A stretch of DNA of 64,000 nucleotides, taken from contig NZ_FWFF01000001.1 of assembly GCF_900163715.1 (NCBI RefSeq), positions 372,001 through 436,000 on the forward strand, written 5' to 3'. The stretch is from Brevibacterium yomogidense. GTDB lineage: Bacteria; Actinomycetota; Actinomycetes; Actinomycetales; Brevibacteriaceae. Shown here piece after piece: positions 52,697 to 61,059 of this stretch. The first letter of the stretch is position 1; every line of letters begins with the position of its first letter. A program made the translations under genes and the position numbers. The notes beneath the pieces are model-generated. The model made no database searches. It had not been told where the DNA came from and saw only the letters and a list, made by a program, of their open reading frames with translations.

Positions 52697-52729
52697 CTGC
52701 GCCCGGGGGATCCGCTCCCCCGGGCGCAG
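52697..52729. terminator. Strong bidirectional terminator
   Basis: CTGCGCCCGGGGGA (52697-52710) pairs perfectly over 14 bp with 52716-52729; loop TCCGC. Between the convergent helical-protein gene and PucR. It is preceded (52628-52682) by four degenerate CTGAGTCC repeats starting at the stop codon. Confidence 0.85.
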
Positions 52730-52764
52730 TCGTGTGCGGGCACGGACTGCCCTCACTCCTGCGC

Positions 52765-54372
52765 TCACTCCTGCGCCCGGAACCAGAGCACAGCGGTGTG
52801 CAGGGACGTGCGCGATTCGGCGTCCTCCAGAGAGACCCCCAGCGCTGACTCGACCCGCTTCACCCGCGCATAGACGGAGGGCCTGCTGAGTCCCAGTGCA
52901 TGGGCGATCGCGGACTTGTTCCCGCCCTCCCGCAGGAACAGCTCGAGGAACTCGAGGTCGTCGCTCGCCCCCTCGTCCGTGAGCGTCCCCAGCTCCGACT
53001 CCGCGAACGCACGCAGCCGCGGATCATCCCGCAGCGCGGAGACCAGCCCCCGCAGCCGCACGTCCGCGAAGCGGTAGAACGGCCGGTCGCGCACGGACAT
53101 GGTCGCGACGATGTCCGCCACCTGCACCGCATGCTCGAGGTCACGCCCCGCCTCCAGCAGCGTGTCGGCCTCGGCACCGGCACCGGCGCTGTGCCGTTCC
53201 CCCGACTCCTCGCCCAAGCGCTGGAACAGCGCCGTCAGGGTGTCCTCGACCCGTCTGCCGCTGCAGCCCACGACGCCGACGATCATCCCCGACCGGCGGC
53301 CGCCTGAGATGACGGTGGCTCCGGCGTGCTTCGCCGCCGCGACGAGTTCGGTGCGCACGGCCTGCTCGCGCAGCTGGAGGGACGTGATCCCCTCCTCCAC
53401 GGCCTCGGGAGCGGAGATCCGCACCGCGATCGGCACGTAGGCGCGGGCCGGTCCCAGGCCCAGGGACCGGGCACGGAGACGCGCCTCCTCCTCTGCCATG
53501 TCGCTGGAGCCCATGAGCTCGTGGATCAGCGCGTCCGCCGCATGCTGCAGCAGGTCCCGCTCGTTCTGCGTCGCCATCCGCACGAGTGTGACGGCCTGTC
53601 CCGCCCGCTCCAGCACCTCACCGGCATGGTCGTCATCCGCCGCGGCGAACGGAGCGACGAGCCTCCCCCATCGCCTGCCGCGCACACCGACGGTTACCTG
53701 CTGGCGGCTGGGCAGTGGCCACTCGTCGAGCAACTCGCCCGGGGAGGAGGCGGCGGAGTTGAAGGCGAGCACGCGGTGCGCGGCGTCCTCCAGGACGACG
53801 GCCGATCCGAGGAGCTCTGCCGTCGTGTCGACGATGAGCTGCTCGTCCGCGCTGCGGAGGCTCAGGTCGGTGAAGACGTCGTGCACGCGGCGCGCACGCT
53901 CGACGCGGGCCAGCTGCTCCCCGATCAGCAGTCTGTGCGCCGCCTGCGTGACCCGGACGTAGCGCGCACGGGCCGCCAGGACGATCACGGGGAAGTCCAG
54001 TCCACGAACGGCCTCCGTGAGGACGTCCCGGTCGATGGTCGACGGCCTCCCCGCCTCATCGACGATCTCGATGACGAACCCCGCGGCTCCCGCCTGATCC
54101 AGCCGCGTGAGGAAGTCGCGCGTCCGCACGGGCGACTGGCGGAACATCGTGCCGCTGCTGAGGATGAGCTCCCCGCCCTCCAGCAGGGACGGCACCTCTT
54201 CCGTCTCTGCGATGTGCACCCAGCGGACGGGGCGGTCCAGGCGATCGGACCCGCTCAGGACCTGGGGGCGCGCCCCGCGGATCTCATCGAGGTGGAGGAT
54301 CGAGCGGACTGTCACAGCAGGTGTCACAGCAGGTGAGGAGTGCGGCTCCGGAACAGCGGTGTGCACGGACAT
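52765..54372 (-). CDS. PucR-family transcriptional regulator
   Basis: 535 residues. N-terminal purine-catabolism/PucR sensor domain (TVRSILHLDEIRGARPQVLSGSDRLDRPVRWVHIAETEEVPSLLEGGELILSSG), a GGDEF-like middle, and the C-terminal PucR HTH (FLELFLREGGNKSAIAHALGLSRPSVYARVKRVESALGV). A TAAGAT box (54379-54384) ends 6 nt before the ATG, so a leaderless transcript is possible. Divergent from mmsA and the aminotransferase, which it most likely controls. Confidence 0.93.
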   Translation of the reverse strand: MSVHTAVPEPHSSPAVTPAVTVRSILHLDEIRGARPQVLSGSDRLDRPVRWVHIAETEEVPSLLEGGELILSSGTMFRQSPVRTRDFLTRLDQAGAAGFVIEIVDEAGRPSTIDRDVLTEAVRGLDFPVIVLAARARYVRVTQAAHRLLIGEQLARVERARRVHDVFTDLSLRSADEQLIVDTTAELLGSAVVLEDAAHRVLAFNSAASSPGELLDEWPLPSRQQVTVGVRGRRWGRLVAPFAAADDDHAGEVLERAGQAVTLVRMATQNERDLLQHAADALIHELMGSSDMAEEEARLRARSLGLGPARAYVPIAVRISAPEAVEEGITSLQLREQAVRTELVAAAKHAGATVISGGRRSGMIVGVVGCSGRRVEDTLTALFQRLGEESGERHSAGAGAEADTLLEAGRDLEHAVQVADIVATMSVRDRPFYRFADVRLRGLVSALRDDPRLRAFAESELGTLTDEGASDDLEFLELFLREGGNKSAIAHALGLSRPSVYARVKRVESALGVSLEDAESRTSLHTAVLWFRAQE

Positions 54373-54378
54373 GCCTCG

Positions 54379-54384
54379 ATCTTA
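54379..54384 (-). promoter_or_regulatory. Leaderless-type -10 box before PucR
   Basis: TAAGAT on the minus strand, 6 nt before the ATG. Matching boxes precede LysR (TATGCT, 23225-23230), TetR (TACACT, 44483-44488), moaA and moeA. Confidence 0.5.
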
Positions 54385-54530
54385 CAGACCGTCAGTTTCA
54401 CGCATTCATACTTCACACTGTGCATCTGGCGCGCAGGCTCCGCACCACCCACACTGGAGGCATCGGATCGTCGCACCCGCGCGGACGCCGCGCATGCGCG
54501 ATCACAGTACTCGCAACGAAGGGAGTCACC

Positions 54531-56024
54531 GTGAACACCATCAGTCACTGGATCAACGGACAGACAGTCGCAGAATCCGACGGCGCGCGCTTCGGCGACG
54601 TCGTGAACCCCGCCACCGGCGTGAACTCCGGCAGGGTGGCACTCGCCTCCGCCGACCGCAGCCGTGAGGCGATCACGGCCGCCGCAGAGGCGTTCCCCGC
54701 CTGGCGCGACACATCGCTCACCAAGCGCACCTCGATCATGTTCGCCTTCCGCGAGCTGCTCAACGCCCGCAAGGAGGAGCTGGCGGCGATCATCACCGCC
54801 GAGCACGGCAAGGTCCTCTCCGACGCACTGGGCGAGGTGAGCCGCGGGCTCGAGGTCGTCGAGCTGTGCTGCAACATCTCCTACCTGCTCAAGGGCGGCC
54901 ATTCGGAGAACGCGTCGACCGGCATCGACGTCCACTCCGTTCGCCAGCCCGTCGGCGTCTCCGCCATCATCTCGCCGTTCAACTTCCCCGCGATGGTGCC
55001 GCTGTGGTTCTTCCCCGTCGCGATCGCCACGGGCAACACCGTCGTCCTCAAGCCGTCGGAGAAGGATCCGTCCACCGCGAACTGGCTCGCGGAGCTGTGG
55101 AAGGAAGCGGGACTCCCGGACGGCGTGTTCAACGTGCTCCACGGCGACAAGGAGGCGGTCGATACGCTGCTGACCGACCCGCAGGTCGACTCCGTGTCCT
55201 TCGTGGGCTCCACGCCGATTGCGAAGTACATCTACGAGACGGCGAGCGCGCACGGCAAGCGCGTCCAGGCTCTGGGCGGCGCGAAGAACCACATGCTCGT
55301 CCTGCCGGATGCGGACCTCGACATCACGGCCGATTCCGCTGTGAATGCGGGCTACGGCGCCGCCGGTGAGCGCTGCATGGCGATCTCCGTCGTCGTCGCC
55401 GTCGATGCGATCGCGGACGAACTCGTCGCGAAGATCGCAGAGCGGACCAGGGGCCTCAAGGTCGGCGACGGCACGCGCGATTCCGACATGGGACCGCTCA
55501 TCACGGTCGCGCACCGGGACAAGGTCGCGGGCTACATCGACGCCGGCGTGGAATCCGGCGCGGAGCTCGTGCTCGACGGCCGCACCACCAGCCCGAACGC
55601 GGACAGCGACGCCGCGTTCCTCAACCCGACGCTGTTCGACCGCGTCACGCCGGACATGTCGATCTACACGGATGAGATCTTCGGACCCGTGCTCGTCGTC
55701 GTCCGCGTGCCGTCCTACGAGGAGGGCCTCGCGCTCATCAACGCGAACCCGTACGGCAACGGCACCGCGATCTTCACGAACGACGGCGGTGCGGCACGGA
55801 AGTTCGAGAACGAGGTCCAGGTCGGGATGGTCGGCGTCAACGTGCCGATCCCCGTGCCGGTCGCCCACTTCAGCTTCGGCGGATGGAAGAATTCCCTGTT
55901 CGGCGACACGCACGCGTACGGCGCGGAGGGCGTGCACTTCTTCACCCGCGGCAAGGTCATCACCAAGCGATGGCTGGACCCCAGCCACGGCGGCATCAAC
56001 CTCGGGTTCCCCACCAACTCGTGA
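54531..56024 (+). CDS. mmsA: CoA-acylating methylmalonate-semialdehyde dehydrogenase
   Basis: Oxidises malonate or methylmalonate semialdehyde to acetyl- or propionyl-CoA. 497 residues from GTG at 54531 behind AAGGGAG. Aldehyde dehydrogenase fold: ISPFNFPAMVPLWFFPVAIATGNTVVLKPSEKDP, VSFVGSTPIAKYIYETA, GGAKNHMLVLPDAD and the nucleophile in YGAAGERCMAISVVV, a signature of the MmsA/IolA branch; tail FTRGKVITKRW. Followed by a class III aminotransferase 32 nt downstream: together they convert beta-alanine or a similar beta-amino acid. Confidence 0.95.
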   Translation: MNTISHWINGQTVAESDGARFGDVVNPATGVNSGRVALASADRSREAITAAAEAFPAWRDTSLTKRTSIMFAFRELLNARKEELAAIITAEHGKVLSDALGEVSRGLEVVELCCNISYLLKGGHSENASTGIDVHSVRQPVGVSAIISPFNFPAMVPLWFFPVAIATGNTVVLKPSEKDPSTANWLAELWKEAGLPDGVFNVLHGDKEAVDTLLTDPQVDSVSFVGSTPIAKYIYETASAHGKRVQALGGAKNHMLVLPDADLDITADSAVNAGYGAAGERCMAISVVVAVDAIADELVAKIAERTRGLKVGDGTRDSDMGPLITVAHRDKVAGYIDAGVESGAELVLDGRTTSPNADSDAAFLNPTLFDRVTPDMSIYTDEIFGPVLVVVRVPSYEEGLALINANPYGNGTAIFTNDGGAARKFENEVQVGMVGVNVPIPVPVAHFSFGGWKNSLFGDTHAYGAEGVHFFTRGKVITKRWLDPSHGGINLGFPTNS

Positions 56025-56056
56025 GCAGCGGCTCCCACGGAGACAAGGATTCGATC

Positions 56057-57505
56057 ATGACCATGACGAACACAGAGCACAACACATCCACAGCAGCGGG
56101 TGACATCGGCGCCGAGGCCGCAGCGGCCTCGGCGGCGGGGTCCGCCACTGCGGCCGGTCCGGTGACGGAGGAGATGCTGGCCCGCGGCCGGCGGGCCCAT
56201 GACCTGGACCGGAAGCACGTCTTCCACTCCTGGCAGGCGCAGGGCCCCTTCAACCCGATGACGATCGTCAGGTCCGAGGGAACGCGGGTCTGGGACGGCG
56301 AGGGGCGCGAGCTCCTCGACTTCTCATCCCAGCTGGTCAACACGAACATCGGCCACCAGCACCCGGCCGTCGTCCGTGCGATCCAGGACCAGGCGGCGGA
56401 CATCTGCACGATCGCGCCGCAGCACGTGAACGACGCCCGGTCCGAGGCCGCCCGCCTCATCGCGGAGATCGCACCCGACGGGCTCGAGCACGTCTTCTTC
56501 ACGAACGGCGGCGCGGACGCGAACGAGCACGCGATCCGCATGGCGCGCCTCCACACGGGTCGACAGAAGGTGCTGTCCGCCTACCGCAGCTACCACGGCG
56601 GCACGAACCTCGCGGTGAACCTCACGGGCGATCCGCGCCGGTTCGCGAACGACAATCCCGGCGACGGCGTCGTCCACTTCATGCCGGCCTACCCGTACCG
56701 GTCCTACTTCGGATCGACGACGGAGGCGGAGGAGACGGAGCGGGCGCTGCGCCACCTCGAGGACATGATCACCCTGGAGGGCCCGCAGAACATCGCGGCA
56801 CTCCTCCTCGAGACGGTCCCGGGCACGGCGGGGATCTACGCGCCTCCCGCGGGGTACCTCGAAGGGGTCCGGGAGCTCACGGAGCGCCACGGGATCATGT
56901 TCATCGCGGACGAGGTGATGGCCGGGTTCGGCCGCACCGGCGAGTGGCTCGCGATCGACCACTGGGGCGTGACGCCGGACCTCATCACCTTCGCGAAGGG
57001 CGTCAACTCCGGCTACGTGCCGCTGGGCGGCGTGATCATCTCCGACGAGGTGTACTCCTCGTTCGTCGACCGCCAGTACCCCGGCGGACTCACGTACTCC
57101 GGTCATCCCCTGGCGTGCGCCGCGGCCGTCGCGACGATCACGGCGATGCGCGACGAGGGCATGATCGAGAATGCGAAGCGCATGGGCGACGAGGTCATCG
57201 GTCCGCGGCTGGAGGAGATCAAGGCGAAGCATCCGTCTGTGGGCGACGTCCGCGGGATGGGCTGCTTCTGGGCCATCGAGCTGGTGAAGAACCGCGAGAC
57301 GAGGGAGCCGTTGGCACCGTACGGCGGTTCGTCCGATGCGATGAACGCGGTGATGGGTGCGATCAAGGAAGGCGGCGTCCTGCCGTTCGCCAACTTCAAC
57401 CGCATCCACGTCGTCCCGCCGCTCAACGTGAGCGAGGCGGACGTCCGCACCGCGCTCGACGTCATCGACCGCGCGCTCGATGTGGCGGACGGCTACGTGG
57501 AGTGA
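56057..57505 (+). CDS. Class III (omega) aminotransferase
   Basis: 482 residues; ATG at 56057 after AAGGA. PLP enzyme: YRSYHGGTNLAVNLTGDPRR, LLLETVPGTAGIYAPPAGYLEGVREL, FIADEVMAGFGRTGEWLA, PLP lysine in DLITFAKGVNSGYVPLGGV, GLTYSGHPLACAAAVAT. Close to beta-alanine/taurine-pyruvate-type enzymes. With mmsA it would turn beta-alanine into malonate semialdehyde and then acetyl-CoA, a PucR-type (pyrimidine or beta-amino acid) pathway. N-terminal 35 residues are Ala-rich and less conserved. Confidence 0.9.
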   Translation: MTMTNTEHNTSTAAGDIGAEAAAASAAGSATAAGPVTEEMLARGRRAHDLDRKHVFHSWQAQGPFNPMTIVRSEGTRVWDGEGRELLDFSSQLVNTNIGHQHPAVVRAIQDQAADICTIAPQHVNDARSEAARLIAEIAPDGLEHVFFTNGGADANEHAIRMARLHTGRQKVLSAYRSYHGGTNLAVNLTGDPRRFANDNPGDGVVHFMPAYPYRSYFGSTTEAEETERALRHLEDMITLEGPQNIAALLLETVPGTAGIYAPPAGYLEGVRELTERHGIMFIADEVMAGFGRTGEWLAIDHWGVTPDLITFAKGVNSGYVPLGGVIISDEVYSSFVDRQYPGGLTYSGHPLACAAAVATITAMRDEGMIENAKRMGDEVIGPRLEEIKAKHPSVGDVRGMGCFWAIELVKNRETREPLAPYGGSSDAMNAVMGAIKEGGVLPFANFNRIHVVPPLNVSEADVRTALDVIDRALDVADGYVE

Positions 57506-57590
57506 CGTAGGCGAGCATCCACGCGTGGGCTGCTTGGGTCGATCCGGGGCGGGCCCGATCCCGCGGCCCGACCCCTGGGCCCCACGCGAG

Positions 57591-57640
57591 TGAGTGCAAA
57601 CTGGTCCAGAGCCCGATGGTTCTGGACCAGTTTGCACTCA
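57591..57640. terminator. Second very long perfect hairpin at a convergent gene end
   Basis: 20-bp perfect inverted repeat, TGAGTGCAAACTGGTCCAGA at 57591-57610 and its complement at 57621-57640, loop of 10 nt. Between the convergent aminotransferase and acyl-CoA ligase. No U-tract. Like the 34785-34840 hairpin it starts TGA and has CAGA/TCTG at the tip. Confidence 0.75.
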
Positions 57641-57674
57641 TTGGATCGCGCGAGATGCTGTGGGGCCCGGGCCG

Positions 57675-59198
57675 TCACACCTCGTCGCGGAGCACGTTCT
57701 TCTGGATCTTGCCGGTCCCGCTGCGGGGGAAGGCGTCGCGCAGGACGATGTCCTTCGGCATCTTGTACCGCGCCAGCTGACCGTCGCAGAACTCCCGCAA
57801 ATCATCGAGGGTGGGCGGCTCGTCGTCGCTGTGCGGCACGACGACCGCGACGGGGACCTCGCCCCACTTCTCGTCCCTGCGCCCGACGACCGCGACTTCG
57901 GCGACCTTCGGGTGCCAGGCCAGCACGTTCTCCAGCTCCGCGCAGTAGATGTTCTCACCACCGGAGATGATCATGTCCTTCACCCGGTCGACGACGTAGA
58001 AGTAGCCCTCCTCGTCCTGCTTCACGAGGTCGCCGGAGTGGAACCACCCACCGGCGAATGCGTCCTCCGTCGCCGCTTCGTTGTTCCAGAAGCGATCCAT
58101 GACGCCGGGGCCGCGGTACACGATCTCCCCCACGTCGCCCTGCGGCACATCGTTCATCTGCCCATCGACCACGCGGACCGACACGTTGCGGTCCGGCAGC
58201 CCCACCGACCCCAGCTTGCGCACCGAATCCTCGTGGTTGAGCGACATGCCCGAGGCGGTCGTCTCCGTCTGCCCGAACGCGGCCTGCGACATCGCCTCCG
58301 GGAACGTCTCGCGCAGTGCGGTGAGGAGAGCCTCCGTCGCTGGGGCGGCGCCCCAGCTGTAGAAGCGCAGGTCCACATCACGCGGTGCGCGACGCTGCTC
58401 ATCGATGATCAGCTGCCACTGAGCCGGCACCATGAAGGTGCGGGTCACGTGGTGCTCGGCCATGACATCGAGCAGGTAGCCCGCATCGAACCCGGTCGAC
58501 GCGGTGATCACGGATGCCGCACCGTTGGCGATGTTCGTCGTCATGACGTTGAACGCCGCGATGTGGAACATCGGTGACGCGACGAGGACGGCGTCTCTGC
58601 CCGGCACGTACGCCCAGGAGGCGGACGAGCGCATCGTGGTGCTGAGGAAGTTCGAGTACGTGAGCACCGCACCCTTCGGCCTGCCCGTCGTGCCCGAGGT
58701 GTACATGATCGCCTGGTCGTCAGTCTCTGCGCAGACCACCGGGTCGGGGATGGTCGACTCGCCCGTCGACGCGGCGAGCACGGCGAGGTCGACGACCGGT
58801 ACCGCGTCCCCGCTCTCGGCCAGCGCGTCGCGGACGGTCAGCACCCGGTCCGCATCCGCGATGACGACCGCAGGCTCGCAGTCGCTGATGATGTAGGCGA
58901 CCTCGCCGGCGGCGAGGCGGAAGTTCACCGGCACGATGATCGCACCCAGGTAGTTGGCCGCGTACACCGCGACGGGGAACTCGGCGGAGTTGCCCGCCAC
59001 CACAGCCACCCGATCGCCGCGCTCCACTCCGGCGGCGACCAATCGGGCCGCTGCCTGCTGGACGCGCACCAGGAACTCACCGAACGTGATCCGTGTGTCG
59101 GCGTCGACCATCGCGGGGCGGTCGGGCAGCTCGTGGGCATGCCGGTACACCCCTGCGATCGGCAGGTGAGTGCGGGAGAGCTCGAACTCGAGATTCAC
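57675..59198 (-). CDS. Acyl-CoA synthetase (AMP-forming) family protein
   Basis: 507 residues; GTG at 59198 overlaps the TRAP-binding-protein stop (GTGA), behind GGAGGATGA. ANL motifs: IMYTSGTTGRPKGAVLTYSN, AFGQTETTASG, GWFHSGDLVKQDEEGYFYVVDRVKDMIISGGENIYCAELE and catalytic Lys in RSGTGKIQKNVLRDEV. Paralogous to the ligase at 39.9-41.5 kb. Last gene of the GntR-aconitase X-binding protein operon, so probably activates a breakdown product. Substrate unknown. Confidence 0.93.
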   Translation of the reverse strand: MNLEFELSRTHLPIAGVYRHAHELPDRPAMVDADTRITFGEFLVRVQQAAARLVAAGVERGDRVAVVAGNSAEFPVAVYAANYLGAIIVPVNFRLAAGEVAYIISDCEPAVVIADADRVLTVRDALAESGDAVPVVDLAVLAASTGESTIPDPVVCAETDDQAIMYTSGTTGRPKGAVLTYSNFLSTTMRSSASWAYVPGRDAVLVASPMFHIAAFNVMTTNIANGAASVITASTGFDAGYLLDVMAEHHVTRTFMVPAQWQLIIDEQRRAPRDVDLRFYSWGAAPATEALLTALRETFPEAMSQAAFGQTETTASGMSLNHEDSVRKLGSVGLPDRNVSVRVVDGQMNDVPQGDVGEIVYRGPGVMDRFWNNEAATEDAFAGGWFHSGDLVKQDEEGYFYVVDRVKDMIISGGENIYCAELENVLAWHPKVAEVAVVGRRDEKWGEVPVAVVVPHSDDEPPTLDDLREFCDGQLARYKMPKDIVLRDAFPRSGTGKIQKNVLRDEV

Positions 59199-60487
59199 TG
59201 ATCATCCTCCGTTGCTGTTCCGGGGCGGTGCTGTTCCGCGGCTTCTGTGAAGAGCCGCTCGCCCAGGGGCCTGAAATCGATGCTGCCCGGCTCGTACCAC
59301 TCATCGAGCTCCGACAGTTCGCCGTCGTCGGTGTAGCCCAGCTCCTCGACGATCCCCGTCCACTTGTCTGCGAGCCCGTGCATCTGGTCCCGGATGTCCT
59401 CGGGCAGCTGCCCATCGGCGATGAGGTCGTCGACCAGCTCCTCCTGCTTCGCGACGAGCATGTCCTCCACCTCTGCGTCCATGACGGAGAACTCTCCGCC
59501 TGCAGCGCTCGAATCGAGGACCGACTGGTGACCGGCATCCAGCGTCGCCTGGACCACGCCGTGCATATGATCGGCCTCTGCGTCGAAGATGATCTGCTGA
59601 TATGCGAGTGGGAGCTGCTGGAAGCCGGAGCCTGCCACGTGCATGGCAGTCGCCCCACCCGTCATCCGCTGATCCGAGAAGTGCGAGACGTGCGGAGCGA
59701 CTTCGAGCAGCCCGGTGGAACCGGCGACCTGCGGCTGGACGAACGTGCAGTCGACGGTGTTCCGCTGAAGTGCTTCATACGTCTCGCCGTACTCCATCGA
59801 CACGGGGCTCGCCCCGATCGTCTCTGCCAGCGCGGTGTGCGCGGTGCCGGCGATTCTGATCTGGCGTCCCTTCCAGTCATCCGCCAACGTCCCCTCAGCC
59901 CCGCAGGCTGTCCAGTAGTCACCGGAGCTCATGAGCGGGGACAGCGGGACGAGTCCCTGATCCTCGATCGACTGGAGGTGCTCATCGCTGTTCCACGCGA
60001 GCTCACTCATCATCGCCGCAGAGATCGCTTCACCTGTCAGCGGAGCAGGGGTGGAGTACTGCGTGAGCTTGCTGAACGCATCCACGGTGGGGAACTCGTC
60101 CGGGAAGTAGATCGCGGCGTGGTAGGCAATGTCGACCCTGCCGTCATTCAGCGCATCGACGAGTTCATCGTAGGGAGCGATCGCCTGTCCCCAGGTCGTC
60201 TCGAGCGTGATCTTCCCGCCGGAGCGCTCCTCGACGTACTCCTTGAACGCGAGCCCGTTGGCGGCCGTGACGGACTCCGCAGAGGACCCACCGGGCTGGT
60301 AGCTGAGCGTCACGGGCTCCAGGTCTGCGAGCACAGCATCGACGTCCTCCTGGGACGCTCCGAACGCGAAGCCCTCGCCTGCTCCCTGCGCGGCGTCACC
60401 GCTCACTGACCCCGCGCATCCTGACACCAGCCCCAGTACTGCTCCAGCTGACACGAGTGAGACGACAGCTCTGTTCCTCGTCCTCAT
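59195..60487 (-). CDS. TRAP-transporter substrate-binding lipoprotein (DctP family), second orphan
   Basis: 430 residues from the ATG at 60487. Lipobox GLVSGCAG after a positively charged start. The segment FAFGASQEDVDAVLADLEPVTLSYQ matches the N-terminal segment of the 38.5-39.8 kb paralogue. DctP fold signs: ERSGGKITLETTWGQAI, LNDGRVDIAYHAAIYFPDEFP, IRIAGTAHTALAETIGASPVSMEYGETYEALQRNTVDC. No DctQM genes in the window. 60 nt after the aconitase X small gene, overlapping the ligase; so in one operon. Confidence 0.9.
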   Translation of the reverse strand: MRTRNRAVVSLVSAGAVLGLVSGCAGSVSGDAAQGAGEGFAFGASQEDVDAVLADLEPVTLSYQPGGSSAESVTAANGLAFKEYVEERSGGKITLETTWGQAIAPYDELVDALNDGRVDIAYHAAIYFPDEFPTVDAFSKLTQYSTPAPLTGEAISAAMMSELAWNSDEHLQSIEDQGLVPLSPLMSSGDYWTACGAEGTLADDWKGRQIRIAGTAHTALAETIGASPVSMEYGETYEALQRNTVDCTFVQPQVAGSTGLLEVAPHVSHFSDQRMTGGATAMHVAGSGFQQLPLAYQQIIFDAEADHMHGVVQATLDAGHQSVLDSSAAGGEFSVMDAEVEDMLVAKQEELVDDLIADGQLPEDIRDQMHGLADKWTGIVEELGYTDDGELSELDEWYEPGSIDFRPLGERLFTEAAEQHRPGTATEDDQ

Positions 60488-60546
60488 ACCTGAACCACTT
60501 CCTTGTGCGTACGCGCTTCCTCGGCGAAGCGCGGGTCCAGGCAAAC

Positions 60547-61059
60547 TTAACAAACAATCGATTCATGCGGCGAGGACATCTCATGCAGTTCGCCGAGCGC
60601 ACCGATCTCCGTCCTCACGCAGTCCACCGCGAGGAGATCCGACCCTCCTCCCCGCTCGAGGTCCTCCGCCGTCACCTGCACAACGGGCAGACGGATCCCG
60701 GAGATCTCCGCCGCAGCAAGGCACCCGGAGACGAGCACGGCGTCCGGTTCGCTCACGACGAGGAGCGCTGGTCCGCGTCCGTTCACGATGAGCTCCGCGA
60801 GCACACTCGACCCGGATGACGAGCCCTTCGACGTCGACAGGACCAGCGCCCGCCCGACGATCGATTCCCCGCACGCCGGATGGTGGACGTCCACGATGCG
60901 CCCTTCACCGTCGATCCCTCCCCAGAAGGAGACGGGAGGGATCGATAGGGTCCTCCCAGCACCCTTCCCCGGGTGGAGGACACGAGCGGTCAGTGCTGCT
61001 GTGCTCCCGCCCACCGGACGGAGCTCTCCGCCCACGTCGTCGTCGACCTCACCGTCCAC
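60547..61059 (-). CDS. Aconitase X swivel-domain (small) subunit, DUF126
   Basis: 170 residues from GTG at 61059, overlapping the large subunit end by 11 nt. Signs: ARVLHPGKGAGRTLSIPPVSFWGGIDGEGRIVDVHHPACGESIVGRALVLSTSKGSSSGSSVLAEL (PGSSSGS-type swivel motif) and GRGPALLVVSEPDAVLVSGCLAAAE. Forms one enzyme with the next gene. In bacteria two-subunit aconitase X acts as cis-3-hydroxy-L-proline dehydratase; in archaea as mevalonate 5-phosphate dehydratase. The former fits a catabolic operon. Confidence 0.9.
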   Translation of the reverse strand: MDGEVDDDVGGELRPVGGSTAALTARVLHPGKGAGRTLSIPPVSFWGGIDGEGRIVDVHHPACGESIVGRALVLSTSKGSSSGSSVLAELIVNGRGPALLVVSEPDAVLVSGCLAAAEISGIRLPVVQVTAEDLERGGGSDLLAVDCVRTEIGALGELHEMSSPHESIVC

